Source of the DNA: an uncultured Mobiluncus sp.
GTDB taxonomy: Bacteria; Actinomycetota; Actinomycetes; Actinomycetales; Actinomycetaceae
Assembly: GCF_902488535.1 (NCBI RefSeq)
Contig: NZ_CABTWO010000012.1
Location: forward strand, 1 to 64,000
Direction: 5' to 3'
DNA length: 64,000 bases
The notes beneath the pieces are model-generated. The model was not told the origin of the DNA. It worked only from the letters and a program-made list of their open reading frames with translations, and searched no databases. Positions within the stretch are counted from its first letter, which is position 1. The number at the start of each line of letters is the position of its first letter. Position numbers and translations under genes: made by a program. Positions 32,887 through 40,611 of the stretch are shown piece by piece.

Positions 32887-33225
32887 TTAGTTATTGCCGG
32901 TCGCGGCGCGGTATTGGTCGATGAGTTTTTGCGGAACGCGGCCGCGGTCGTTGACCGGAATTCCTTTTTCGCTAGCCCAAGCGCGCACGCGGCGGTTGAG
33001 TTCGCGAATCTCACTGTTTGCCGCCGGGGCAGTTCCACGGCGGCGGCGGCCGGAAACTTTACGTCCAGACTTAATCCAGCGTGCCAGGCTGTCGCGCAGT
33101 TCCTTAGCGTGGGTTTCGTTTAAATCAATTTCATAGTTGACGTTGTCCAAACCAAAGGTGACCGTCTCGGCTGCGTCCGAGCCGTCAATATCGTCAATCA
33201 GAATGGTTTTTACTTTCTTAGCCAT
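32887..33225 (-). CDS. lsr2: Lsr2 nucleoid-associated protein
   Basis: Actinobacterial H-NS-like protein of 112 residues. It binds AT-rich DNA in the minor groove and silences foreign genes. The N-terminal dimerisation domain (1-55) is KTILIDDIDGSDAAETVTFGLD...; the C-terminal DNA-binding domain (72-112) has IRELNRRVRAWASEKGIPVNDRGRVP, where RGR is the AT-hook-like core. A basic RRRRG linker joins them. GGAGGG precedes the ATG. Its upstream region is AT-rich, as expected for an autoregulated Lsr2 gene (inference). Confidence 0.95.
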   Translation of the reverse strand: MAKKVKTILIDDIDGSDAAETVTFGLDNVNYEIDLNETHAKELRDSLARWIKSGRKVSGRRRRGTAPAANSEIRELNRRVRAWASEKGIPVNDRGRVPQKLIDQYRAATGNN

Positions 33226-33263
33226 GTGGTGCCCTCCATAAGTATGAGTGTATGAATAGTTCT

Positions 33264-33293
33264 ATATTAGACATCGATGAATAATTAATTCAA
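33264..33293 (-). promoter_or_regulatory. Candidate lsr2 promoter
   Basis: On the minus strand TTGAAT (33288-33293) and TAATAT (33264-33269) are 18 bases apart, about 40 bases upstream of the lsr2 ATG, in a clearly AT-rich stretch. Confidence 0.55.
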
Positions 33294-33404
33294 CCCCGGA
33301 CGGTAACGATTTTCAGAATAAGAGGTTCGATGAATTAAGGTTGTCTGCCACAATTAGGGGCTCAATTAAGGTTTAGTCCCCGGCAACTAGCGTCATTATT
33401 ATAA

Positions 33405-33551
33405 AATACAATTCGGTTATTTGGTTTCATTAAGCACGGAAGAGGATTTTCAGACGAGCTTGTTTTATCGGCCTGGAAAGAAGTGAATGCAGAGCTTACA
33501 GCCGATTTTGAAATAATTTCTGGCACTGGAATTGCACAGAAATACCTCTAG
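33405..33551 (+). pseudogene. Probable 3' fragment of an unidentified gene
   Basis: A 48-codon open stretch without a start codon and ribosome binding site at its left end, ending TAG at 33549. Its composition looks coding (GFSDELVLSAWKEVNAEL, then TADFEIISGTGIAQKYL). I do not recognise the family. It is low in GC compared with the window and ends within the higA-like remnant on the other strand. A chance open frame is possible. Confidence 0.25.
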
Positions 33552-33670
33552 GGTGTGGAAACTGGGGCCTCCTTGCTGCGAGCATGCGCAAGCTCATAGG
33601 CGGTCTGCATATCCAGCCACAGGCGGGCATTACCGATTCCCGCAAATTCCATATCTTCACTCGCGAACCT
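33548..33670 (-). pseudogene. Remnant of a HigA-type antitoxin gene
   Basis: A 41-codon stretch encoding IGNARLWLDMQTAYELAHAR and ending TAG, closely resembling the C-terminus of XRE-family HigA antitoxins (consensus around SxxFWLNLQxAYDL). The helix-turn-helix part is missing: an in-frame stop lies at 33671 and I find no continuation in any frame upstream. No higB toxin is seen. It lies in the gene-poor 33226-33943 stretch next to a tRNA gene, which holds no other supportable gene. Confidence 0.5.
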
Positions 33671-33943
33671 CTACAAATCATTATCCAAAGATGGCGACCC
33701 ATCCTTGGCGGAATCGTGGAAGTGATCATGAAACGATTCTGCACGTCAGCGAGGTTTAGAGGGCATTCCGTTGCGGTTCTACAGTACTTGCGCTGCGGTT
33801 TTACAACGGTAAGAGGTGCCTCTCTAGGGCAACATTGTGAGGAATACAGCAGCGTTTCTAGGTCTCTTATTGGCTGGGTATTGGCATTTTGATTTTTTCG
33901 ACTTAATCGAAAGCGGTTTTCATTGAAATATCAACGAAAAACG

Positions 33944-34019
33944 TGGAGCCGCCTGAGAGAATCGAACTCTCGACCTATTCATTACGAGTGAATCGCTCTG
34001 CCGACTGAGCTAAGGCGGC
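33944..34019 (-). tRNA. tRNA-Thr, anticodon CGU
   Basis: The 73-base cloverleaf folds completely: acceptor GCCGCCT/AGGCGGC, D-stem GCTC/GAGC, anticodon stem ATTCA/TGAAT with loop CTCGTAA (anticodon CGT in DNA), five-base variable loop, T-arm GAGAG-TTCGATT-CTCTC. The discriminator base is U. CCA is encoded at 33944-33946. It decodes ACG. A short T-run follows on the minus strand. Confidence 0.95.
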
Positions 34020-34120
34020 GGTGTGCAAAATGCGCGGGTTTCATTTTAGCCTGAAACAGAGGTCGTTCCAAACTTTGGCAGGCAGACCCCGCTACCGGTA
34101 CCAGCGTGCCGCGGGCACGC

Positions 34121-35689
34121 CTAATCCAGCTGGCAGGTGTCGCTGCTCGTACCCGCGATTTTGCCCGAAACCAGGTAAGTGTCAGTGATGGTTTTGACGC
34201 AGCCCGGCGCGTAGGAGTTGTAGGCCGTATGGTTCCAGCCTTGCACGGTCAACAGCTTGGAATGGCGCATCATCTGGCGGGTGTGCTGAGCCATTTTCAG
34301 CGGTGTGGCGGGGTCCCCGGTGGTCCCAATCAGCAGGATGTCCTCCTCTAACGGGGGATTGATCTCGCGTTTCGCCGTGGTTTTTGCCCTAACTGGCCAG
34401 TTTTCCGCTCCGAGGGAACTGTACGAGAAAAATTCCCCGACGGTGGGATAATCCGCCTCTATCTTTGCCGCGTCCGCTTTCCATTGCGCCATGTCGCCGA
34501 CTGGCTCATAGTCCAGTGAATTGATAACAATGAACGCATCGGAGGAGTTGTTTTGATACGTGCCGTCCGCGTTGCGTTCGTTGTAAAAATCGGCACTATT
34601 CAGAAGGCCGGTGCCGTCAGACTCGTTTAGGGCTTGGGACAGGGCGGGCAACAGCTGCTGCCACCAGGAGCCAGTGTTGTACATATTGCCAATCAGCCCA
34701 GTAAAGGCTTGGGTGGCGGTCAGTTCGCGGCCTCTCTTGGCGGGCATAGGGTTGGTTTTCAAAGTATCCAGCAGGGATTTGATCTGAGACATTCCCGAAT
34801 CCACGTCGCCGTGCAGCGGACACTGTTTGGCGTGCTTTTGCTGGCATTGTGCTACGAATTCTCGCAGAGAGGCCTCAAACCCGCTGGCTTGCAGGGTCGA
34901 AACCTGGTTCATGTCCATGGACGGGTCAAGCACCCCGTCCAGCACCATGCGTCCCACCCGGGACGGAAAAAGGTCCGCGTAAATCGCACCCAGGTAAGTA
35001 CCGTAAGAAAATCCCAGGTAGTAAAGCCTTTCATCGCCGAGCGCGGCCCGCATTATATCCATATCGCGGGCGGTGTTTTCCGTGCTGGCAAAACGGGTCA
35101 TCTGCGGGGAATTCTTTAGGCACTTTTCCCCCAGGGCTTTATAGTCGGCGATATCTGCCGCGCGTCCGGCTTCGGTAGAAAGGTCATAATAGGTCGAGTT
35201 GTCCTCATCAAGTTCCTGGTCAGTGCGGCATTTGATGGCAGGCTGCGAAGACCCGACCCCGCGGGGATCAAACCCCAGCACGTCATAGTAGTTTCGCACC
35301 GTGTCACTAAAGAAATAGGCCACGTTTTCGGGTTTCATGTTTTCCAGTCCGGAGCCGCCGGGCCCGCCGGGGTTCATAATGAGCGTCCCGATACGTGTTG
35401 CTTTGTTGGCGGTATTTAGCCGTTTCATCGCGATTTTGGCGTGTTCGCCCTGGGGGTTGTCATAGTCGAGGGGCACTTCCAGCATGGCGCACTCGAAGTC
35501 GCCGCCGCAGTTCTTCCATTGCAGGTCTTGGGCATAATACTCGGCGAGTCTCGGCTGGTCCACAGTTTGGGTGGGGCTGGGCGGTTTGGAGGGCTGCGCC
35601 AAGGGTTTTTCCGGGGCGCAGCCAGCCAACCCCGCCAGTGCCAGTCCCACGGCAGCCATAATCCCGAAACCTTTTGTCAGCTTGTTCAT
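34121..35689 (-). CDS. Secreted lipoprotein alpha/beta-hydrolase, tripeptidyl aminopeptidase-like
   Basis: Exported protein of 522 residues with a lipobox (GLALAGLAGCAPE, Cys24). The alpha/beta hydrolase fold has the oxyanion NPGGPGGSGLE, the nucleophile elbow GFSYGTYLG (Ser), and a C-terminal TAP-like domain with LIGTTGDPATPL (Asp) and GWNHTAY (His). It resembles Streptomyces SlpD/SlpE and Tap peptidases, which remove tri- or other short peptides from protein N-termini. Located outside the cell as a lipoprotein, it may supply peptides as nutrients. The gene is 3 bases downstream of holB. Confidence 0.88.
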   Translation of the reverse strand: MNKLTKGFGIMAAVGLALAGLAGCAPEKPLAQPSKPPSPTQTVDQPRLAEYYAQDLQWKNCGGDFECAMLEVPLDYDNPQGEHAKIAMKRLNTANKATRIGTLIMNPGGPGGSGLENMKPENVAYFFSDTVRNYYDVLGFDPRGVGSSQPAIKCRTDQELDEDNSTYYDLSTEAGRAADIADYKALGEKCLKNSPQMTRFASTENTARDMDIMRAALGDERLYYLGFSYGTYLGAIYADLFPSRVGRMVLDGVLDPSMDMNQVSTLQASGFEASLREFVAQCQQKHAKQCPLHGDVDSGMSQIKSLLDTLKTNPMPAKRGRELTATQAFTGLIGNMYNTGSWWQQLLPALSQALNESDGTGLLNSADFYNERNADGTYQNNSSDAFIVINSLDYEPVGDMAQWKADAAKIEADYPTVGEFFSYSSLGAENWPVRAKTTAKREINPPLEEDILLIGTTGDPATPLKMAQHTRQMMRHSKLLTVQGWNHTAYNSYAPGCVKTITDTYLVSGKIAGTSSDTCQLD

Positions 35690-35692
35690 TCT

Positions 35693-37021
35693 CTACCTTC
35701 CGTTCACCTTACATTTTGCCCTATTCCGGTCTGCCAGTTCTACACAAAGCGCCTCGATGTCCAGGGTGGTGTTACCGTTTCCCATCAGGCGGCGTCGCGC
35801 TCGACGAATCGCCTCCAACCGGGCTGTAGTTTCGGCCAGGGACTGCGATCCGGTCCCGACCCTCGCCACGTACGCATCGACCAGCTCACCGGCTGGTCGC
35901 GACAGATTGATACGCGGCTGGGCGGACCCCGCTTGTGCCAGCAAAACATCGCGGTAAAAGCCCGAAATGTCGCCCAAAACCCGGTCCCAAGTATCGAAGC
36001 TGGCGCGCCGGGCCCGCCGGTGCGCATCGGTCTCGCTGAGCTTGGCTCCCCGCAGGGCTGACTTCACATCCCGGGGCAGCCGGGAATCGGGTGTGTCGGC
36101 CGCCAGACCGAAAGCCTCCAGGACTTTCGCGCGTTCCTCCTGGTCGTTGGCGCCGCGCAGAGCCTCGGCCTGTTTGTCTACGAGCTTCACCAGGGCGGCC
36201 GCCGTCCACATCGCCTCAGCGCTGGAGCTCATTTGCGAAATCATCCGCAGCATCCCGACCCGTTCGGCGCGCAGCTGCGGATCATAGGCCAAAGCCCGGG
36301 CCCGTCCCACGTGCGATTCGGCGGCGGCGGCGACTTCGGCGGCGAGTTCGGGGCTGATGGAGGCATCTTGACGAACCAGCAGCTCCGCCACCGCGGCGGG
36401 GCTGGGCAGGGTGAGTTGCACTAGGCGGGTGCGTGAGCGAACGGTCGAAAGCACGTCGGCGGCGCTGGGGGCGCACAGCACCCACACGGTACGCTCGGGC
36501 GGTTCCTCGATGGATTTCAGCAGCAGGTTGGAGCTGTATTCACTCATGCGGTCGTAGTCTTCGATGATGATGATGTTCCACTCTCCACGGACAGGCCGCC
36601 GGTAAGCCTGCTGGACCAGGGCTTTCACATCATCAAACTTGATCTCGACCATTTCGGTGGTCATCACGCTGACATCGGCATGGGTGCCTTGGCGCACATC
36701 GCGACAGGCGGCGCAGATTCCGCAACCGGGATTGTCCGGATCCTCACATTCCAAGGCGGCCGCGAAGGCTTTGGCGGCGGTGGAGCGCCCCGAGCCGGGC
36801 GGCCCGACCACCAGCCAGGAATGTGTCATCGCCGCGAGGTTCGTGCCGGAGTCCGTCTGCGCAGCTGGCGTGGCGTTTTCCGGCGCGGTCATAAGGTCAG
36901 CAGGGCGGTTTTGGGCCGCGATAAGGTCCCGGGCGGCTGCGGCCGCTTGGGAGAACTGAGAGATGGCTCGGGTCTGACCTGCTACCTCAGCCCATACACC
37001 GCCGCTGGGGTTGATACTCAT
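35693..37021 (-). CDS. holB: DNA polymerase III delta-prime subunit
   Basis: AAA+ clamp-loader subunit of 442 residues. Walker A is VGPPGSGRSTAAKAF, the zinc module is CEDPDNPGCGICAACRDV, and the Walker B-like/sensor region is NIIIIEDYDRMSEYSSNLLLKSIEEPPERTVWVLCA. An arginine in STVRSRTRLVQL follows. The C-terminal collar domain is long, as in other actinobacteria. ATG 37021 was chosen; GTG 37048, which overlaps the tmk stop, is an alternative. tmk-holB is the usual order. Confidence 0.93.
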   Translation of the reverse strand: MSINPSGGVWAEVAGQTRAISQFSQAAAAARDLIAAQNRPADLMTAPENATPAAQTDSGTNLAAMTHSWLVVGPPGSGRSTAAKAFAAALECEDPDNPGCGICAACRDVRQGTHADVSVMTTEMVEIKFDDVKALVQQAYRRPVRGEWNIIIIEDYDRMSEYSSNLLLKSIEEPPERTVWVLCAPSAADVLSTVRSRTRLVQLTLPSPAAVAELLVRQDASISPELAAEVAAAAESHVGRARALAYDPQLRAERVGMLRMISQMSSSAEAMWTAAALVKLVDKQAEALRGANDQEERAKVLEAFGLAADTPDSRLPRDVKSALRGAKLSETDAHRRARRASFDTWDRVLGDISGFYRDVLLAQAGSAQPRINLSRPAGELVDAYVARVGTGSQSLAETTARLEAIRRARRRLMGNGNTTLDIEALCVELADRNRAKCKVNGR

Positions 37022-37041
37022 GTTCACCGCGACTTTCCGGC

Positions 37042-37761
37042 TCACCACGATTTGATAACCGGCAGCATCTGAGCCAGACGCAGTCGCACCTGAGTGGCGA
37101 TTTCCTCTACCGGCAGGCTCGCGTCAACGACCAGCCAAGTGTCCTGACCCTCGCTCATCCGCAGAAAATCCTCCCGAACCCGCTTTTGAAAGTCGAGCCC
37201 GGCGCGTTCCATCCGATCCGGGCTGCCCAGGGACGCATCGGCAGCCTGGCGAGCTGCTGCTGTCTCGGGGTCCAGGTCTAGCAGTACCGTCAGGTTTGGC
37301 ACCAATCCCCCCGTAGCCCACATGGACAAAACGCGGATTTCTCGGGCTCCGAGTTCCCGCCCGTGCCCCTGATAGGCGATAGAGGAAGCCAGATAGCGGT
37401 CAGTAATCACGACTTTGCCGTCGTTAATAGCGGGAATAATGAGCTTGTGCACGTGCTGGGCACGGTCAGCGGCAAACAGCAGCGCCTCGGCACGAGCCGA
37501 CACATCCCCAGCGTCCAGCAGCAGTTGGCGCAGAGCCACCCCCAGGTCGGTCCCGCCGGGCTCGCGCGTCTCGATGACGTCCCATCCCTGTTGGCGAACC
37601 CACGACGCAGCCCGCGCAATTTGGGTGGTCTTGCCCACCCCGTCGCAGCCTTCAAAAGCCACAAACAGACCCTGGGTGGGGCGAACCTCCACCACTCGGC
37701 CAAAGTCAACGTTGGTTTGCGGGCGAAACTCGCCCATCCCGAGCGCTTCTGTAAACGACAT
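37042..37761 (-). CDS. tmk: Thymidylate kinase
   Basis: dTMP kinase of 239 residues feeding dTTP synthesis. P-loop FEGCDGVGKTTQ (about residues 35-46), the DR(Y) motif VVITDRYLASSIAYQG, and the LID region DLDPETAAARQAADASLGSPDRME are visible. There is an N-terminal extension of about 28 residues before the P-loop strand (MSFTEALGMGEFRPQ), more than usual; ATG at 37737 (MGEFRPQ) could be the true start. It is followed by holB. Confidence 0.92.
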   Translation of the reverse strand: MSFTEALGMGEFRPQTNVDFGRVVEVRPTQGLFVAFEGCDGVGKTTQIARAASWVRQQGWDVIETREPGGTDLGVALRQLLLDAGDVSARAEALLFAADRAQHVHKLIIPAINDGKVVITDRYLASSIAYQGHGRELGAREIRVLSMWATGGLVPNLTVLLDLDPETAAARQAADASLGSPDRMERAGLDFQKRVREDFLRMSEGQDTWLVVDASLPVEEIATQVRLRLAQMLPVIKSW

Positions 37762-37809
37762 ACCCACATCCTAACAGCCGCCCCGAAGGCAAAATTTTGC
37801 TCCCTATTA

Positions 37810-37836
37810 TTGACAAGTCTAAAAAGCTATTAAACT
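37810..37836 (+). promoter_or_regulatory. Candidate leaderless promoter of purD
   Basis: TTGACA (37810-37815) and TAAACT (37831-37836) are 15 bases apart, short of the 17-base optimum. The -10 ends six bases before the purD ATG, so the transcript would begin at or near the A of the start codon. No Shine-Dalgarno sequence is present, in agreement with a leaderless mRNA. Confidence 0.5.
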
Positions 37837-37842
37837 GAGATT

Positions 37843-39105
37843 ATGAAGGTTTTACTTTTGGGAAGCGGCGGGCGTGAACACGCGCTGGCCAGGGCTATCG
37901 CTAAATCAACACTGTTGGACAAGTTTTGGATTGCTCCCGGTAATCCCGGCACCGCCGCTCTCGGGGAAAACGTCAAATGTGCCATTGACGAACCGGCGCA
38001 GGTGTTGGAACTGGCACGGTCTTTGCACCCTGATTTGGTGGTGATCGGACCGGAAGCCCCCCTGGTCAAAGGGGTCGCCGATGTCCTGCGTGAGGCGGGG
38101 TATAAAGTTTTTGGTCCCGGACGTTTGGCCGCCCGCCTGGAGGGCTCCAAAGCGTTTGCGAAAACGATTATGCGCCAAGCCCGGGTCGCTACCGCCGCTT
38201 CGGTAGCCTGCTGTACTCTGGACGAGGCCCGGGATGCTTTGCAGCGTTTCGGGGCTCCTTACGTGGTCAAGCAAGACGGCTTGGCCGCCGGGAAAGGCGT
38301 GGTGGTGACGTCTGACTTCGACACCGCCGTGGCCCACGCCGCCGCCTGCATTGAAGCGATGGCGAATCCCCACGAACCCGCGGTCGTCATCGAAGAATTC
38401 TTGGACGGGCCAGAAGCCTCGGTGTTCTGCATCTGTGATGGTCACGACGTGGTTGCTCTGCCCGCTGCCCAGGATTACAAACGCGCCTACGACCACAACG
38501 AGGGACCCAACACGGGCGGCATGGGCGCCTACTCGCCGCTGCCGTGGGCTCCGGAGGATCTGGCGCGGCGCACTGCCCAGGAAATCGCTGTCCCGGTGTG
38601 TAATGTGCTGGCTAACCAGGGCTGCGATTTCATCGGTTTGCTTTATGTGGGTCTGGCTCTGACTTCGCGTGGGCCGCGGGTGGTCGAGTTCAACGTTCGG
38701 TTTGGGGATCCGGAAACGCAGTCGGTGCTGGAACGCCTGGATACGGATTTGTTAGCGCTGTTGGCAGCGGCGGCCGATGGTAACCTGGCGGCGGCCCCAC
38801 AGCTCAAGGTCAGCGATGAGGCCGTGGTGAACGTGGTGCTGGCCGCCTCCGGTTATCCGCAGGCGCCCGTGAAGGGCGGTGTCATCACCGGTCTGGACGC
38901 CGCGAGCCAGGTGCCGGGGGTACATATTATTCACGCGGGCACGAAAGTCAACGATGCTGGTCAGTTGATTGCCAACGGGGGACGGGTGCTGTCAGTAGTT
39001 GCGCGGGGAAGTGACTTGAGCGAAGCTCGGCAGCGCGCCTACCAAGCCATCCAGAGCATCGCCCTAGAGAACTCGCACTACCGCACGGACATAGCTAAGT
39101 TCTAA
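37843..39105 (+). CDS. purD: Phosphoribosylamine-glycine ligase (GAR synthetase)
   Basis: ATP-grasp purine-synthesis enzyme of 420 residues joining phosphoribosylamine and glycine. Typical sequence: LLLGSGGREHALA at the N-terminus, IGPEAPLVKGVADVL, KQDGLAAGKGVVV (nucleotide binding), VIEEFLDGPEASVF, AAQDYKRAYDHNEGPNTGGMGAYSPLP, and VVEFNVRFGDPETQ (metal site). It stands alone, flanked by divergent tmk and convergent fliW; no other pur gene is near. It appears to be translated from a leaderless message. Confidence 0.96.
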   Translation: MKVLLLGSGGREHALARAIAKSTLLDKFWIAPGNPGTAALGENVKCAIDEPAQVLELARSLHPDLVVIGPEAPLVKGVADVLREAGYKVFGPGRLAARLEGSKAFAKTIMRQARVATAASVACCTLDEARDALQRFGAPYVVKQDGLAAGKGVVVTSDFDTAVAHAAACIEAMANPHEPAVVIEEFLDGPEASVFCICDGHDVVALPAAQDYKRAYDHNEGPNTGGMGAYSPLPWAPEDLARRTAQEIAVPVCNVLANQGCDFIGLLYVGLALTSRGPRVVEFNVRFGDPETQSVLERLDTDLLALLAAAADGNLAAAPQLKVSDEAVVNVVLAASGYPQAPVKGGVITGLDAASQVPGVHIIHAGTKVNDAGQLIANGGRVLSVVARGSDLSEARQRAYQAIQSIALENSHYRTDIAKF

Positions 39106-39115
39106 GAACAACCCT

Positions 39116-39141
39116 AGCGCCGCGGCTCGTGCCGGGGCGCT
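39116..39141. terminator. Hairpin between purD and fliW
   Basis: AGCGCCGCGGC (39116-39126) pairs with GCCGGGGCGCT (39131-39141) at 10 of 11 positions around TCGT. It sits between convergent genes and could serve both; no U-tract. Confidence 0.5.
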
Positions 39142-39173
39142 GAAAGGTCATCTTGGTACCGAAAAACTGAAAT

Positions 39174-39626
39174 TTAGGATTCCTTGGGGTCTCCGATGGG
39201 CGCCTGTAACGGCCAGTCCTGATCCTCTAACACGACCTGCAAGGCATTCATGTTTTCTGGATTAATCACCAGGGGTGCCAGCAGGTTTGCCGTGTGGGGA
39301 TAGGACCCCGTCGCGGGGTGGACAATGACGAGAATGAAAGGTTCCTCGCCCTTGTTCAAGCCAACGCGATCCCGCGCTGAGGAGGGAATCATCGGGGTGT
39401 AGCCGTCAAAGAAGGCAATCGGCGGAACCGCAAAGAGGCGAACGTTGGGGTCAATAACAGACTTCAAAGTCCATAGAACCCCGGTCTCGTCCACTGCGGT
39501 CAGGCTGAAATCCAGGTGGCTTTCCAGGCCTGGCATGGGCCGAACCATCCGGATTTTGAGCATCGGAAAATCCTCGCCGTCGCCGGCGGTTTCAGTGTTT
39601 TCGGTAACTTCGTCGTTAGTGCTCAT
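39174..39626 (-). CDS. fliW: Flagellar assembly factor FliW
   Basis: Cytosolic protein of 150 residues. In Firmicutes FliW binds flagellin and antagonises the RNA-binding regulator CsrA, so that flagellin synthesis matches export. Family landmarks are MPGLESHLDFSLTAVD, SVIDPNVRLFAVPP, and the C-terminal FILVIVHPA...TANLLAPLVINPE. It has an N-terminal acidic extension (NDEVTENTETAGDGED). It overlaps flgL by ATGA. csrA, which usually follows fliW, is absent here: the next gene is convergent purD. Confidence 0.9.
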   Translation of the reverse strand: MSTNDEVTENTETAGDGEDFPMLKIRMVRPMPGLESHLDFSLTAVDETGVLWTLKSVIDPNVRLFAVPPIAFFDGYTPMIPSSARDRVGLNKGEEPFILVIVHPATGSYPHTANLLAPLVINPENMNALQVVLEDQDWPLQAPIGDPKES

Positions 39627-40606
39627 CGTAAGTAGTCTAGCAAACTTGGTTGCACGACACGCTGAGTTGAGCTAAGGGAAGCTTGGTAAGCCATATTCGC
39701 CAGTGACATTTCAATCGTGGCGGCTTGAATATCGACGTTTTCGACATCTGAAAGCTGTTTTTTGACGGCTTGCAGGTCCCCAACAATGTTGTCTTGAGCC
39801 TCGATAACTTGCTTGTGGCGTGCCCCTAACGTAGACATGCCCTCATACAAATCTTGGGCCTTCTTGTCGAGCTGGTTCTGGATAGCCAGAAGTTTGTCGA
39901 CATTATCGCCTTCCAGGGTTCCGGTGCGCAGAATCTTGGCGGCCTCTGTCAGAAGGTTCATGGCGGAGGGGTTGTTGGAAGTGTCGATGGTGGTGGCTGG
40001 GGTGCCGGTCCACTTGATAGTACCGGTGCCAAAAATTTGGTTTCCGTCCATATTCGCCGGCAGTGTCGTGTTGGCGTTGATGCGACGATTTACGGGCTTC
40101 GCGGTCACTTCGTCTGTCTCGGTGGGCAGGAAAATCCGGTTTCCCTCAGTGTCCACACCGGGGCGGAAAACGCTGCCTTTGTCGGAGTTTCCGGCGAAAA
40201 CTGTGCGTCCCAGGTAGGTGGCGTTGGTCTGAGACATGATGGCTTGAGCCTGCTGTTCGAGGTCTGCGGCGAGAGCCCGCAGCGAGGTGGGTCCGTTGGC
40301 CGAGTTCACGGAGTGAATCAGGGTGCTCTTGGCCTTACGGTACATATCTGACACGGAAAGCATGGCGGAATCCGCTGTTTGCATCCAGGAAGCGGCGTCG
40401 TCAATGTTCCGGCTGTACTGTTCAGTTGCGGACAGCTCCTTGCGCAGGCGCATCGAGGAAACGGACGAGGCTGGGTCATCAGATGCGAACTTCATGCGTT
40501 TGCCGGAGGACATCTGTTCGTTGACGTCGGCCAAGCGGGTGAAGTTTCGCTGCACGGATGCCAAAGAGGAACTAGCCATCATCGAGGTTGTCATGCGGGT
40601 AATCAT
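39623..40606 (-). CDS. flgL: Flagellar hook-filament junction protein FlgL (HAP3)
   Basis: Exported flagellar protein of 327 residues connecting hook and filament. The flagellin-like N-terminus (MITRMTTSMMASSSLASVQRN, QMSSGKRMKFASDDP) and C-terminus (SDVENVDIQAATIEMSLANMAYQASLSST) form the coiled coil of the axial structure. The ATG at 40606 lies 6 bases after AGGTGA; GTG 40615 overlapping the flgK stop is an alternative. Between flgK and fliW in one operon. Confidence 0.93.
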   Translation of the reverse strand: MITRMTTSMMASSSLASVQRNFTRLADVNEQMSSGKRMKFASDDPASSVSSMRLRKELSATEQYSRNIDDAASWMQTADSAMLSVSDMYRKAKSTLIHSVNSANGPTSLRALAADLEQQAQAIMSQTNATYLGRTVFAGNSDKGSVFRPGVDTEGNRIFLPTETDEVTAKPVNRRINANTTLPANMDGNQIFGTGTIKWTGTPATTIDTSNNPSAMNLLTEAAKILRTGTLEGDNVDKLLAIQNQLDKKAQDLYEGMSTLGARHKQVIEAQDNIVGDLQAVKKQLSDVENVDIQAATIEMSLANMAYQASLSSTQRVVQPSLLDYLR

Positions 40607-40611
40607 GCCAC

